Assembly: GCF_030445035.2 (NCBI RefSeq)
Contig: NC_080678.1
Span: 66,727,087-66,791,086, forward strand
Direction: 5' to 3'
DNA: 64,000 bases
DNA from: Dasypus novemcinctus
Lineage: Eukaryota; Chordata; Mammalia; Cingulata; Dasypodidae
Both the position numbers and the translations under genes were made by a program. A model generated the notes under the pieces. That model was not told the origin of the DNA. It ran no database searches and worked only from the letters and a program-made list of their open reading frames with translations. Shown piece by piece: positions 43,668 to 52,210 of the stretch. How positions within the stretch are numbered: position 1 is the first letter of the stretch; each line of letters opens with the position of its first letter.

Positions 43668-44099
43668 TTAGATCTTTGGTTTTGGTGCTACCTTCCTTTT
43701 TAATATAGGTGTTATAAATTTCCCTCTCAGAACTGCCTTCTCTGTATCCCATAAGTTTTTGTAAGTTGTGTTCTCATTTTCATTCATCTCAATATATTTA
43801 CTAATTTCACTGACAATTTCTTCTTTGTCCCACTGATTTAGGAGTGCTGCTCTCAGAATTTTCTTTTTATCTTTGATGTTTGACATTCTGAATAGTATGT
43901 GTCTTGGAGTAGGTCTGTTTGGATTTATTCTGATTGGGGTACACTGTGCTCTTTGAACATGTAAGTTCATTTCTTTCATGAGAGTTGGAATATTTTCAGC
44001 TATTCTTTCCTCATATATTCTTTCTGCTGCTTTTCCCTTCTCTCTTCCTTCTGGAACTCCCATGACATGTATGTTGTTGCATTTCATGTTATCATTCAA
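43668..44099 (-). pseudogene. L1 ORF1-ORF2 in-frame fusion relict
   Basis: A 143-codon open frame. Residues 1 to about 86 are the ORF1 RRM region (NNIHVMGVPEGREKGKAAER, TPRHILFRMSNI). From about residue 87 it is ORF2 sequence downstream of the endonuclease (NQWDKEEI, NENENTTYKNLWDT). The joining point is near 43842. It has no upstream part in frame and is unlikely to be functional. Confidence 0.75.
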
Positions 44100-44235
44100 C
44101 TCCCTAGCCCCTGCTCATTTTTTTCCATTCTTTCCTCTGCTCTTTTCTCTCTTCAATTTCAGTTAGTCTCTCTTTGGCATCACTTAATTCTTTTTTCTGT
44201 CTTTTTGAGTCTGTGTTACATGCTCTAAGGTATTT

Positions 44236-44496
44236 TTAAAATTCACCTATCATGACTTTCATTCCCATGAGCTCTGTTACTTTTCTATCCAGGTTTTCAA
44301 ATTCTTCTCCGTGCTCACTCAATGTCTTCTTAATGTCCTTGATCTCTTTAGCCAAATTGTCTTTCAACTCATTAATTTGATTTTGTAAATTTATGTGCAT
44401 CTTGTTGATTTGTTGTCTCAAATCCAGTGTTTCTTCTAGGGCTTTGATATATTCCTTTTCTTGAGTCATGCCTTCCTTTTTCTTAGTATGGTTCAT
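44236..44496 (-). pseudogene. L1 ORF1 N-terminal coiled-coil relict
   Basis: 86-codon open frame with heptad-rich sequence (LRQQINKMHINLQNQINELK, IKDIKKTLSEHGEEFENLDR), the ORF1p coiled coil. It is separated from the RRM part by a stop/frameshift. Confidence 0.75.
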
Positions 44497-44754
44497 AATT
44501 TTTTGTTAATGTTGAGGCATCTGATTAGGATGGTGAGTTTGCTCAGATGCTCAATTTCTCTTTCTTTTATAGGATTTAGTGGCAGAAGGCTGTGTGTTAC
44601 ACAGTTCTTTGATTCTTTATTCTACCTGGGTCTTTAGGATTGTCTGTGTTAGTTGCTTGAAACTGGGCTCTGGACCCAGTAATGGGTTGCAGACCCGCTT
44701 CCTAGGGCCTTGGAGAGAAAGACTATAAAGGTTGGAAAAAAGCCTCTCTTACTT

Positions 44755-45086
44755 AAAAAAAAAAAATTTATTCCACCCCCCCCCTTGTGGCTTGCTTGCT
44801 GTCTCCTCTGTGTCCATTCACTGTACGTTCTTCTATGTGACTGTATCTATTTTTATTTATTCCCCCTGTCCCCTTGCAGCTTTGCTTGTCGTCTGCTCTC
44901 TGTGTCCATTAGCTGTGTGCTCTTCTGTGTTTTCACTTGTTTCCCTTTTTTGTTGCATCACCTTGCTGAGCTGGCTCTCCGTGGCGCTTGCAGACGAGTC
45001 TGCCTTCACAAGAAGGCCCTGGGATGTGAGCCCAGGGCCTCCCATATGGTAGAGAGGAGCCCAACTGATTGAGCCACAGCTGCTTC
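44755..45086 (-). mobile_element. Long tRNA-derived SINE, second subtype
   Basis: CTTGTGGCTTGCTTGCTGTC...GTTGCATCACCTTGCTGAG...CTTCACAAGAAGGCCCTGGG...ATTGAGCCACAGCTGCTTCC. It shares a distinctive double CTTGC...TGTCCATT motif with the copy at 51.4 kb. Flanks CTCTTACTT/CTCTTAGTTACTT suggest a TSD. Confidence 0.8.
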
Positions 45087-45365
45087 CCTCTTAGTTACTT
45101 TTAATTTCCTCATATGCATTTTCTTGGGCTACCAGAAAATGCATGTGCTCTTTAGCAGCCCTCTCAGTTAAATGCCTGGTTTGAGTGTGTGTGCTGCAAC
45201 AGAGAATGGATCTATGTGATAGATGATCCTGCCTGGAGGCTAAGAGCCTCCTATTTCAAACTTTCTCAGAGACAGTTCTACAATCTTTGCTGGTGGCCCC
45301 CTCCCTATAATTCCACTCTCCTCTGAGTCCTCAACAACCAGTCCTGGTTAGCAGAGAGGGAGATT

Positions 45366-45626
45366 AAGAGAGTTAGATCTCCCGTCCAAGTACTAACCAG
45401 GCATGACCCAGTTTAGCATCCAAGATCAGATGAGATCGGGCGCGTTCAGGGTGGTGTGGAAGAATGAAAGAAGTTGTTGATGTGGGAGGAGTGGGAGTGG
45501 GTGGGGAGTGGGGTATGTGGGAACCTCCTATATTTTTAAATGTAACATTTTGCATGATCTATGTTATCTTTTTTAAAAAAGATAATAAAAAAAAAGAAAA
45601 GGAAAAAACAAAGAGAGTCAGATCTC
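45366..45626. mobile_element. 5S rRNA / L1 3'-end chimeric retrocopy with TSD
   Basis: The insertion comprises antisense 5S (45382-45459), then about 90 bp of sense L1 3' UTR (GGGGTATGTGGGAACCTCC...TGTAACATTTTGCATGATC, as at 40.85 kb), then an A-rich tail. It is flanked by AAGAGAGTTAGATCTC (45366-45381) and AAGAGAGTCAGATCTC (45611-45626). The flanks are one mismatch apart, so the pieces arrived as one unit. Confidence 0.8.
45382..45459 (-). pseudogene. 5S rRNA pseudogene (part of a chimeric retrocopy)
   Basis: The minus strand reads CCACACCACCCTGAACGCGC, CCGATCTCATCTGATCTTGG, ATGCTAAACTGGGTCATGCC, TGGTTAGTACTTGGACGGGA. This is mammalian 5S rRNA from about nt 8 to nt 88 with few changes. The last 30 or so nt are missing. 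Insertion boundaries are in the next entry. Confidence 0.92.
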
Positions 45627-46060
45627 TTACGTTCTGCATCTCTATAGTCCCGAGTGAGTTTCCACAGCAAACAAGGGCACGGCCCTGTCCAGCCTAGAAG
45701 GGCTCATGGGACCAGCAGACCAAATCTGTGGGTCGAAAGCTGTGTCCTTCTCTCTCCCTTTTCCTGGAAAGGTGGATCCTTGCGGTCAATTTTGTTTGTA
45801 GCAGCCAGACCCAAAGGCCCGAGAATTCAAAAGTGTCTATAGTGTGTGGGAGGGTGCATTTTTAACTCAAAATTTTTCTGTTGCAATTCTTGTCCTTTGT
45901 CCTTTTCTCTTCTGGGAGTATCCAGCCTTCTCCAGGTGTATAAACTCTAGAAAAATTTTTTCCAGGCCGTCTTTGCTTGTCCTTTATCTATTTTTCTGGG
46001 AGAGAAGAGTCCTGTGTTTTTCTAGTTCACCATCTTCCCAAAGACCCCATATATCTTTTT

Positions 46061-46249
46061 TTTAATTTGAGATCCTGGGGCCTGGGAAGCCAGCGCTCAA
46101 CCACTGAGCCACATTAGCTTCCCTGAGTTGGTTTTTTTGTTTGTTTTGCTTTTTGTTTGTTTGGTTTTTTATTTTAGGAGGCCCTGGGACTGAACAGGGA
46201 CCTCCCACGTGAGAAGCAAGTGCTCAACTGCTTGAGCCACATCCACTAT
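46061..46249 (-). mobile_element. Dimeric tRNA-derived SINE with TSD
   Basis: Unit AGATCCTGGGGCCTGGGAAG...CACTGAGCCACATTAGC, TTTG-repeat linker, unit AGGAGGCCCTGGGACTGAAC...CTTGAGCCACATCC. TSD ACCCCATATRTCTTTTT at 46044-46060 and 46250-46266. Confidence 0.88.
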
Positions 46250-46266
46250 ACCCCATATGTCTTTTT

Positions 46267-47425
46267 GATTAAAGACAGTGCGAGTAAGTAGACAGAATTA
46301 TGTTTTATTTGCATATACTTCATTTAAAGTAAAATTATCATTGCAGTATAAATGAGTCTTAAGGAAGATTGATATCTGATAAAAACAGAAATGTCATAGA
46401 TCAGATTTATAGGAGCTCTATTGCAAGTTTCATATAAAAGATACTTTAAAACAATGAAAATTTAAATACAAAAATATATATCCAAGAGAAGTTTTTAAAA
46501 AATCAAACATCTGGAAGAAAAAAGCCATTCTAGAAAATAAAAAGGGAAACAAATTATTTTAGAAATGAGCTAAAATATAATGATAAGGAACTCTGTCCCA
46601 TACTTACCTCTATGTTGGCACTGTATTGTAGCGGTTTTCTTCTTTTTCTCTGCCACTAGACTTTATTCTCAGGGAGAGCAAGAGACAGAGAGACAGAGAG
46701 ACACAGAGAGAAACTGAGGAAAAGTGCAAGCTCTGTCCATTCACTCTTCTTTGGGGATTTGTAAGTAGTATGCTCTCAGGAAAACAAAAACGAACAAGCA
46801 AAAAACAATCAAAAACTGTTTTTTCCATGACAGGATGAGAAGTTTAAACAGATGACCTGGAAGGTTCCTATTAACTATGAGATTTTATGAAAAGTAAAGT
46901 TGTGATAATTCCTTATCGTTTAAAAGAAAAAAGTAGGCTAAGTCCTTTGTGGCTCCAAGGGACAATGTTTCAAAATGACAGCAAGGCAACATACTCTCAG
47001 TCCCAATTTCACTGGTAAGAAATTTCTAACAATTACAGCTATCCAGCAGAGGTAAAGTCTGTCTCAGGAGGAAAGATATCTTTGAATTAATTTGAATTTA
47101 AAAGCTGGAAGTGAACTCAGATATCTTTAATTTGTCTTCCTAATCTTTTTCAGGTCATGGCCCATATAAAAATGCTATTTTTTCAGCACAATGCGGTAAA
47201 TTAGGAGGGGATTTGGTGACTACATGGAGTTTGATGAAAAAGTGCAAAAAAAAAAAAAAAAAAAGGGGGCATAGACTGTCTTTATATTATATAAAAGTGA
47301 GAAAAAATACAAATTATTAAGAAAGTTATTAATTTGTCTGAAATAATTTTTCAATGGAAATAAATGCACATCAATCAGTATCTCAAGACATACTTGTCAT
47401 GGCTTCTCAGGGATTGGTTTGGAAA
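46267..47425. other. Intergenic, unassigned
   Basis: No gene. A GA/GACA-rich tract lies at 46674-46712 and an A20 run near 47246-47266. Confidence 0.5.
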
Positions 47426-47429
47426 ACTC

Positions 47430-48130
47430 TACAGTCTGTGTTATTCAACATTCTCCAGAGAAAAAGTACCAATAGGATATATGGGTAAACGTATAGATAT
47501 AAAACTATATATATAATAAGAGGTTTATTAAAAGGAATTGGCCCATGTGTTTGTGGCTCCTGGCATGTCCAAATCCTTATTGCAGGTTGGAGGCTGGAAA
47601 TTCCCAGAAAGGTTCAGTCCGAATCTGTAGGGGAAGCCACAGAGGAAGGGAGATTGTAGTAGCAAGGCAGAATTCCTAGACATTCTTGATACCCTCAGGT
47701 CTAGCTTTTTTCTTTTTTTCAGGGGGTGGGGGTACCTGGCCAGGGATTGTACCTGGTACCTGGCAAGATCACTGAGCCGCACTGGCTCCCCTGAGTGGGT
47801 TTTTTGTTTGTTTGTTTGTAGTTTTTGTTTTTAGGAGGCACAGGGAACAGACCCCAGGACCTTTCATGTGGGAAGCAGGTGCTCAACTGCTTCAGCCGCA
47901 TCCACTCACAGTTCTGGCTTTTAAGACCTCCAACTGATTGGATGGGCCCCACAAACATTTCTAAAGATGATCTCTTTTGAAGTCAACTAATGGTAGATGC
48001 TATTCCCATTTACCAAAAAAACCCCATAGTAACAACTAGGCCTGTATTTGAGCAAATCATTGGACACCATAATCTCGTCAGCTGATATAATATTAACCAC
48101 ATGGTCCAACACCCTCATCTGCAGGAGGTG
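47430..48130. repeat. Old interspersed repeat split by a SINE
   Basis: CTCCAGAGAAAAAGTACCAAT...AAGGAATTGGCCCATGTG...GGAGGCTGGAAATTCC before the SINE, and CCTCCAACTGATTGGATGGG...GACACCATAATC after it. The word order is that of a widespread mammalian repeat (LTR- or DNA-type) I cannot name with certainty. Confidence 0.5.
47709..47911 (-). mobile_element. Dimeric tRNA-derived SINE with TSD
   Basis: Unit GGGGGTACCTGGCCAGGG...CACTGAGCCGCACTGGC, TTTG linker, unit AGGAGGCACAGGGAACAGAC...CTTCAGCCGCATCC. TSD TCTRGCTTTT at 47699 and 47912. Confidence 0.85.
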
Positions 48131-48264
48131 CATGACCTATTTAATGTCAGTGCAGGAACCAGCACTCCAGTCTTCAGACAGCTAATAAAGTCTCCTTCAC
48201 CCAAATAAGCAAGAGTGAATGTCAGACTTGAAGACTGTGCTGGGAATATTTGTAGTAGATGGGA

Positions 48265-48425
48265 TGATAGTCTAAATCACTACAGCTTTAAATGTGGTCC
48301 CAAGACCGCTTGCATTAGAAATGGTTAAAAAAAAAGGATTTATGGGCCCCAAGCAGGCATACTGAATCAGGCTCTGGGTAAAGCCCGGAACTCTGCATAT
48401 TCAGGTTTGAGAACTCGGGCCTGAA
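48265..48425 (-). mobile_element. MER5A-like hAT-Charlie relict
   Basis: AATGTGGTCCCAAGACC...GGGCCCCAAGCAGGCATACT...GAATCAGGCTCTGGG...GCCCGGAACTCTGC follows MER5A in antisense. It abuts the TFAM promoter. Confidence 0.6.
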
Positions 48426-48740
48426 GCGCTCTCTCCTACGTGAGGGCTCCGGGGGAGCGCGCAGCAGCCGCTACATTAATCTCTGAGGACCGCTGTCAGC
48501 CATCCCGTGTCCTCGGCATAAAATAGTTACTGGCTGGCATCACGGCGGCCTCACCCCTGGCCAGCACCCACCTGGCCGGCTCCGCTGAACTATCGACTGT
48601 GGGGGCCCAAGGGGCAAGGTGGCTCTACAGCGCCCCCTCGGCACCAGGGCCCTTCAGAAAAAACCCAGGCCGCCCTTTACTTTCAGCTCCCGAAGCCGCT
48701 CCTCCTCTTCAGCAGTACCGCCCACCGGGGGACGCACGAC

Positions 48741-48752
48741 GGCGCCTGCGCC
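48741..48752 (+). promoter_or_regulatory. NRF-1-like site in TFAM promoter
   Basis: GGCGCCTGCGCC, close to the NRF-1 consensus YGCGCAYGCGCR, about 200 bp upstream of the ATG. It resembles the GCGCCTGCGCC element of the human TFAM promoter as I recall it. Confidence 0.6.
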
Positions 48753-48789
48753 AAGTCCCAGTCGTTGCCCGGCCACACCCCGTCGATCG

Positions 48790-48799
48790 ACCGGATGTT
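48790..48799 (+). promoter_or_regulatory. ETS/NRF-2 (GABP)-like site in TFAM promoter
   Basis: ACCGGATGTT has a GGAT ETS core in the CCGGA context, about 160 bp upstream of the ATG. NRF-2/GABP sites are known in the human promoter. Confidence 0.45.
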
Positions 48800-48954
48800 A
48801 ACTGCATCCCATAGTTCCTTGCGAGTGACGGGCTTGATAACAGTCGTGAGTGTCGCACGAGGTTCAGATTTCGTTGTTGGGGTTGTTGTTTTTTTTTTTG
48901 AGCCAGGAGACTCCACGAGATTGGAGCCCTGCCACTGCGCCTTCCGCAGGTGCG

Positions 48955-49055
48955 ATGGCGCTTCTCCGGGGCGTGTGGGGCTTGCTGAGTTCCCTGGGAA
49001 AATCGGGAGCCCAGCTCTACTCCGGCTGTGGAAATCGCCTGCGCTTTTCCCTCAG
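48955..49055 (+). CDS. TFAM: TFAM coding exon 1 (start and mitochondrial presequence)
   Basis: 101 bp from an ATG in the context TGCGATGG (G at +4) to the donor CTCAG|GTAGGA, ending in phase 2. It encodes a hydrophobic/Arg presequence that aligns with human MAFLRSMWGVLSALGRSG. Confidence 0.94.
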
Positions 49056-52000
49056 GTAGGATGTCTCGCTGGCTCTCAGCAGGTGGCAGGGCTTAGGTTG
49101 CTCCGGGGCCAGAATGGCAACTCTTTCCTCCACTTCTCGCACCTCCTAGTAAGTCAGGGCCAGGGTGACCCATCGATTCTGATCTTGACCTTCCCAGAGG
49201 GATGGTGGCTTTGAGTCAAGACTTTACTCGACTAGTATCCGGTGCTTTGCCTCCCGCTTTCTCCCACCCCTCTCCTCCTGGCCCATTCCACCGGATAGCC
49301 GGCGAGCACCCTTCGGCGTCCTCTGTGAGGTCGCGCTAAGGCTCGCGCCAAACTTGAACGTTGAGTAGGCGGGGCCCAGGAGCTGGAGTCTAGATGCTTT
49401 CCTCCAGTCTGCCCTTCCTTGAAGGTAAGGGCTTTGAGATTTCAGTTTTGCAAGACTCTTCTCTTGGTTAGGACAGGAGTTGAAATAAATCTCTAGTTTC
49501 CTTGTTGAAGATGTTAAAAATATTGCACCTTAATGCCATCTTATTTGGAATTGGTGTTCATGTATAAATATTGGCAGTTAAATACCTGACATTTGGTTTT
49601 CTTTTTTATATATATATAGTTTTGTTTGTACACCGAGATGGTATTCATCTACCTTGGGTAGTTTTCCAAAGAAGCCTTTGAATTCATACGTTCGCTTTGC
49701 TAAAGAACAGCTACCCATAATTAAAGCTCAGAACCCAGGTAAGTAGTTTGGGGGCTTGTTACTCTGCTCTGATGTACAAATAAAAAGGGCACAAAGCAAC
49801 GGCAAAGCCGATTTACACTGTCACAGAGGTCAGTGATTGCAAAAATACAAATATCTCAGTCGATCTTGATTGATTGTCTGTAAAATGGGAAACATTTTAT
49901 ATCAAACAAATGTCTTAAATATAAGTAATTTAAACTAGATATAAACATTTAAATTTAATATAATAGATACCATGTATAATTATGCACATTTTTACTCATA
50001 TAAATATATAAATGAAAACCAATGAAAGTTGTTATTAAAATAGCAGCATGTAGAATGGAAAGCACCCAGGGAAAAGGATGAGAAAGTCTGAGTTTTGCAC
50101 CTAATTGCCACTGGTCTGAAGGACCATTGACTAATAATTTCATCTCTGATTCCCTTTTTCTTCTGCAGGGAATTGTTAATGAAGTTGCAATGAAAGAATT
50201 TATGTGAAAATATACTGTAAACTATAGTTTTGTGTTTTGTGTGTGTGTGTTTTAGCCAAAATATGGAATCTTGTTTCAGTTTCTGAAAAAAGATTTCCAG
50301 TTAGGGTGTTTGTTGAATTCCTAGGAAGACTGTGGAGCCCTCATTTTGAATTGCAGTGTAAAGGTAATAACTAATAATAGCTAGCTTTTGTTTGTGAATT
50401 CTAAAGCCCTTTCACAAGCAGTACATGACAGTGCACTTGTGAAAATCAAATGATCCGTAATAAAAATACTGGATATTATAGATAAAGGATTAGTTTAAAG
50501 AAATGGGGAATAATGGGTGATTTTAGAATAATTTAGTATGTTTCTAAATGGTATTTCTGTAATTGAAATACAGGGTGGTGTGTATGGATCAAGATTACAT
50601 TTTATTATTCAGTCAGATTTTATGAACTTAAAAATTCCAGAAAGACTTGAAAGAAATGCTTTGATTGAAATAGAATACAAAAAACTTGAAGCAGTTGGAT
50701 TACCCAACTACTTAAGGTAGGAATCAATTCAGAGGACTATTTTAGATATATGATATATTCCTTCTTAATATTAGATAATGGACTTAAATATTGATAATCA
50801 TATTTAAATTATTTGGTAAAGAAAAGTTAAGTCATTGCTTTAAGTTGCATGTTAGGTAGAAGTGTCTATGATATAACTTGCTTTGAGAGCTTGTGGATTA
50901 TATGTTCCTGGAAGGTTTTTTGAAATTAATACTGAGACAGATAAAATTGAGAATTAATTTTTCATTTTATTCTAATCCATAGATGCAAAAAACACAGAAC
51001 TAATTAAAAAAATTGCCCAGCTCTGGAGGGAACTTCCTGATTCACAGAAAAAAGTAAGCACGCAAGTTTTCAACATTACAGGCATTTTTTGCTGTTAGGG
51101 ACAATTGTTATGTCCTTTAAAGGACCAGGTAACACACTTTTTTGAACATCCATTATCCTTTTTTTTTTTTTTCCCCCAGTGGTACTAGGGCTGGGGATTG
51201 AACCCAGAACCTCATATGTGGGAAGCCGGCACTCAGCCACTGAGCCACATTGGCTCCCCTTAGTTGGTCCCTTCCTTTGTTTGCTTGCTTGTTCTTTTTG
51301 TTTTTAGGAGATATCAGGCACCCAACCTGGGACCTCCCATGTGGGAAATAGGCATTTGACTGCTTGAGCCACATCTGCTCCCCGTCTATTATCTTTTTTT
51401 TTAAATCTCCCCCACCCCCCGCCTTGTGGCTTTTGCTTACTGTCTGCTCAGTCTGTCCATTCGCTGTGCGTTCTTCTGTGTTTGTATTTTATTTTCTTTT
51501 ATTATTTGTTTCCCACCCCCTTGCAGCTTGCTTGTTGTCTGCTTTCTTATGTCCATGCACTGCGTGCTCTTCTGTGTTTTTTTTTTTTCTTGTCTCCCTT
51601 TTTTGTTGTGTCATCTTGCTGATTTGGCTCTCTGCGGTGCTTGTGGGCCAGCGGCTCTCCACAGTGTGCGGGCGAGCCTGCCTTTACAAGGAGTCCCTGG
51701 GACGAAAACCCAGGGCCTCCCATATGATAGATAGGAGCTCAACTGATTGAGCCACAGCCGCTTCCTCCCATCTATTATCTTTTGATCTATATAAATGATG
51801 AGAATATGGATATATGGGGATGGAAGTGAACGGTTAGCAGCATTTTGAAATTGGAGGCTTATTACTAGACTATGACCTTGCTTACTATATATAAGAAAAA
51901 TATGTTTTTAACCAATATACCTGTGATCCCAGGGCATATTTTCCATCTGGAGGATTAGTCTGTCTTTATCTGAGATCCTGCCTTTGTCTTTCCCTAGGAA

Positions 52001-52210
52001 GTGTACTAATTTAAATTTCCCAGCAATAGTTTGACTTTTTAACATTTTATTTTTTATTTCTAGATATATGAAGATGCTTACAGGGTAGACTGGCAAGCAT
52101 ACAAAGAAGCGATAAACAGAATTCAAGAACATCTAACTCCAAGTCACATCCTATCTTTAGAAAAAGAAATGCAAAAACGTTTACCAAAGGAAGTATTAAT
52201 TAAAAAGAGA
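48955..52210 (+). CDS. TFAM: TFAM, mitochondrial transcription factor A (exons 1-4; 3' exons not in window)
   Basis: Four exons (48955-49055, 49620-49738, 50983-51053, 52064-52210) join in phase into 438 nt = 146 codons, with GT-AG introns. The start [11 protein letters not shown] begins an Arg-rich, acid-poor mitochondrial presequence of roughly 42 residues. HMG box A starts at [15 protein letters not shown] (about residue 50) and covers exons 2-4. The linker follows ([13 protein letters not shown]). HMG box B and the C-terminal tail, which complete the roughly 246-residue human protein, would be in exons 5-7 and were not found before 64000. The protein binds and bends mtDNA, activates the LSP and HSP promoters and packages nucleoids in the matrix. 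Many substitutions separate it from human TFAM, which is usual for this fast-evolving protein. There are no stops or frameshifts. Confidence 0.94.
49056..49619 (+). other. TFAM intron 1
   Basis: 564 bp. The first half is CpG-rich and probably part of the promoter island; it ends in a pyrimidine/TA-rich acceptor. Confidence 0.8.
49620..49738 (+). CDS. TFAM: TFAM coding exon 2 (start of HMG box A)
   Basis: 119 bp after a TATATAG acceptor. It encodes [11 protein letters not shown], then [20 protein letters not shown] and AQNP, and ends on the first base of a codon (CCCAG|GTAAGT). Confidence 0.94.
50256..50363 (+). other. Candidate cassette exon in TFAM intron 2
   Basis: 108 bp between a GTGTGTGTTTTAG acceptor and an AAAG|GTAATA donor. 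It is open in the one frame that connects exon 2 (which ends in phase 1) to exon 3 (which begins in phase 1), and would insert 36 residues into HMG box A without shifting the frame. The inserted peptide (containing [16 protein letters not shown]) is not one I recognise. It may be a lineage-specific alternative exon or a chance open stretch. Confidence 0.35.
50983..51053 (+). CDS. TFAM: TFAM coding exon 3
   Basis: 71 bp after CCATAG, encoding (D)[18 protein letters not shown] then DSQKK. It ends in phase 0 at AAA|GTAAGC. The human counterpart is [20 protein letters not shown]. Confidence 0.94.
51163..51384 (-). mobile_element. Dimeric tRNA-derived SINE (TFAM intron 3; first rung of ladder)
   Basis: Unit GTACTAGGGCTGGGGATTG...CACTGAGCCACATTGGC, GTTTGCTTGCTTG linker, unit AGGAGATATCAGGCACCC...CTTGAGCCACATCTGC. 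Preceded by TCCATTATCCTTTT and followed by TCTATTATCTTTT. Confidence 0.88.
51398..51770 (-). mobile_element. Long SINE, second subtype (second rung of ladder)
   Basis: CCCCGCCTTGTGGCTTTTGC...CTTGCAGCTTGCTTGTTGTC...GATTGAGCCACAGCCGCTTCC, followed by a further TCTATTATCTTTT at 51771-51783. Same subtype as 44755-45086. Confidence 0.85.
52064..52210 (+). CDS. TFAM: TFAM coding exon 4
   Basis: 147 bp, 49 codons, acceptor TTTCTAG and donor AGA|GTAAGT. It encodes [17 protein letters not shown], completing box A, then [13 protein letters not shown] and a basic end (LIKKR). Confidence 0.93.

Larger units (their letters stand above)
42707..46043 (-). mobile_element. Outer LINE-1, 5' half (ORF2, ORF1, 5' UTR), antisense
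   Basis: Resumes the L1 broken at 34540. In minus direction: 5' UTR starting GGGAAGATGGTGAAC (46043), ORF1 coiled coil (44496-44236), ORF1 RRM fused in frame to ORF2 near 43842, and ORF2 onwards. The ORF1 C-terminal domain and ORF2 endonuclease are missing. Interrupted by SINEs at 42836-43208 and 44755-45086 and by the 5S/L1 retrocopy at 45382-45610. Summed with 31364-34540, the L1 parts are about 5.5 kb. Confidence 0.8.
48430..48954 (+). promoter_or_regulatory. TFAM: TFAM CpG-rich promoter and 5' UTR
   Basis: The base composition changes abruptly to GC- and CpG-rich just upstream of the TFAM start. There is no TATA box at a fixed distance, as expected for a housekeeping nuclear-mitochondrial gene. 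An NRF-1-like site, an ETS/NRF-2-like site and a CTCF-like site are listed separately. NRF-1 and NRF-2 control of human TFAM is established; that these particular sites work is inferred. The CpG-rich character continues through exon 1 and into intron 1, with GGCGGGGCC (Sp1-like) near 49370. Confidence 0.8.

Noticed and set aside
43842..43842. L1 ORF1-ORF2 junction as a splice product
   Set aside because: The ORF1 side at this point has no GT donor (neighbouring copies read GCAGCAAGAG), so a microhomology deletion is more likely than splicing.
48599..48814. 71-codon and overlapping frames in the TFAM promoter
   Set aside because: CpG-rich promoter sequence has few stops by chance. No conserved upstream coding exon is known here.
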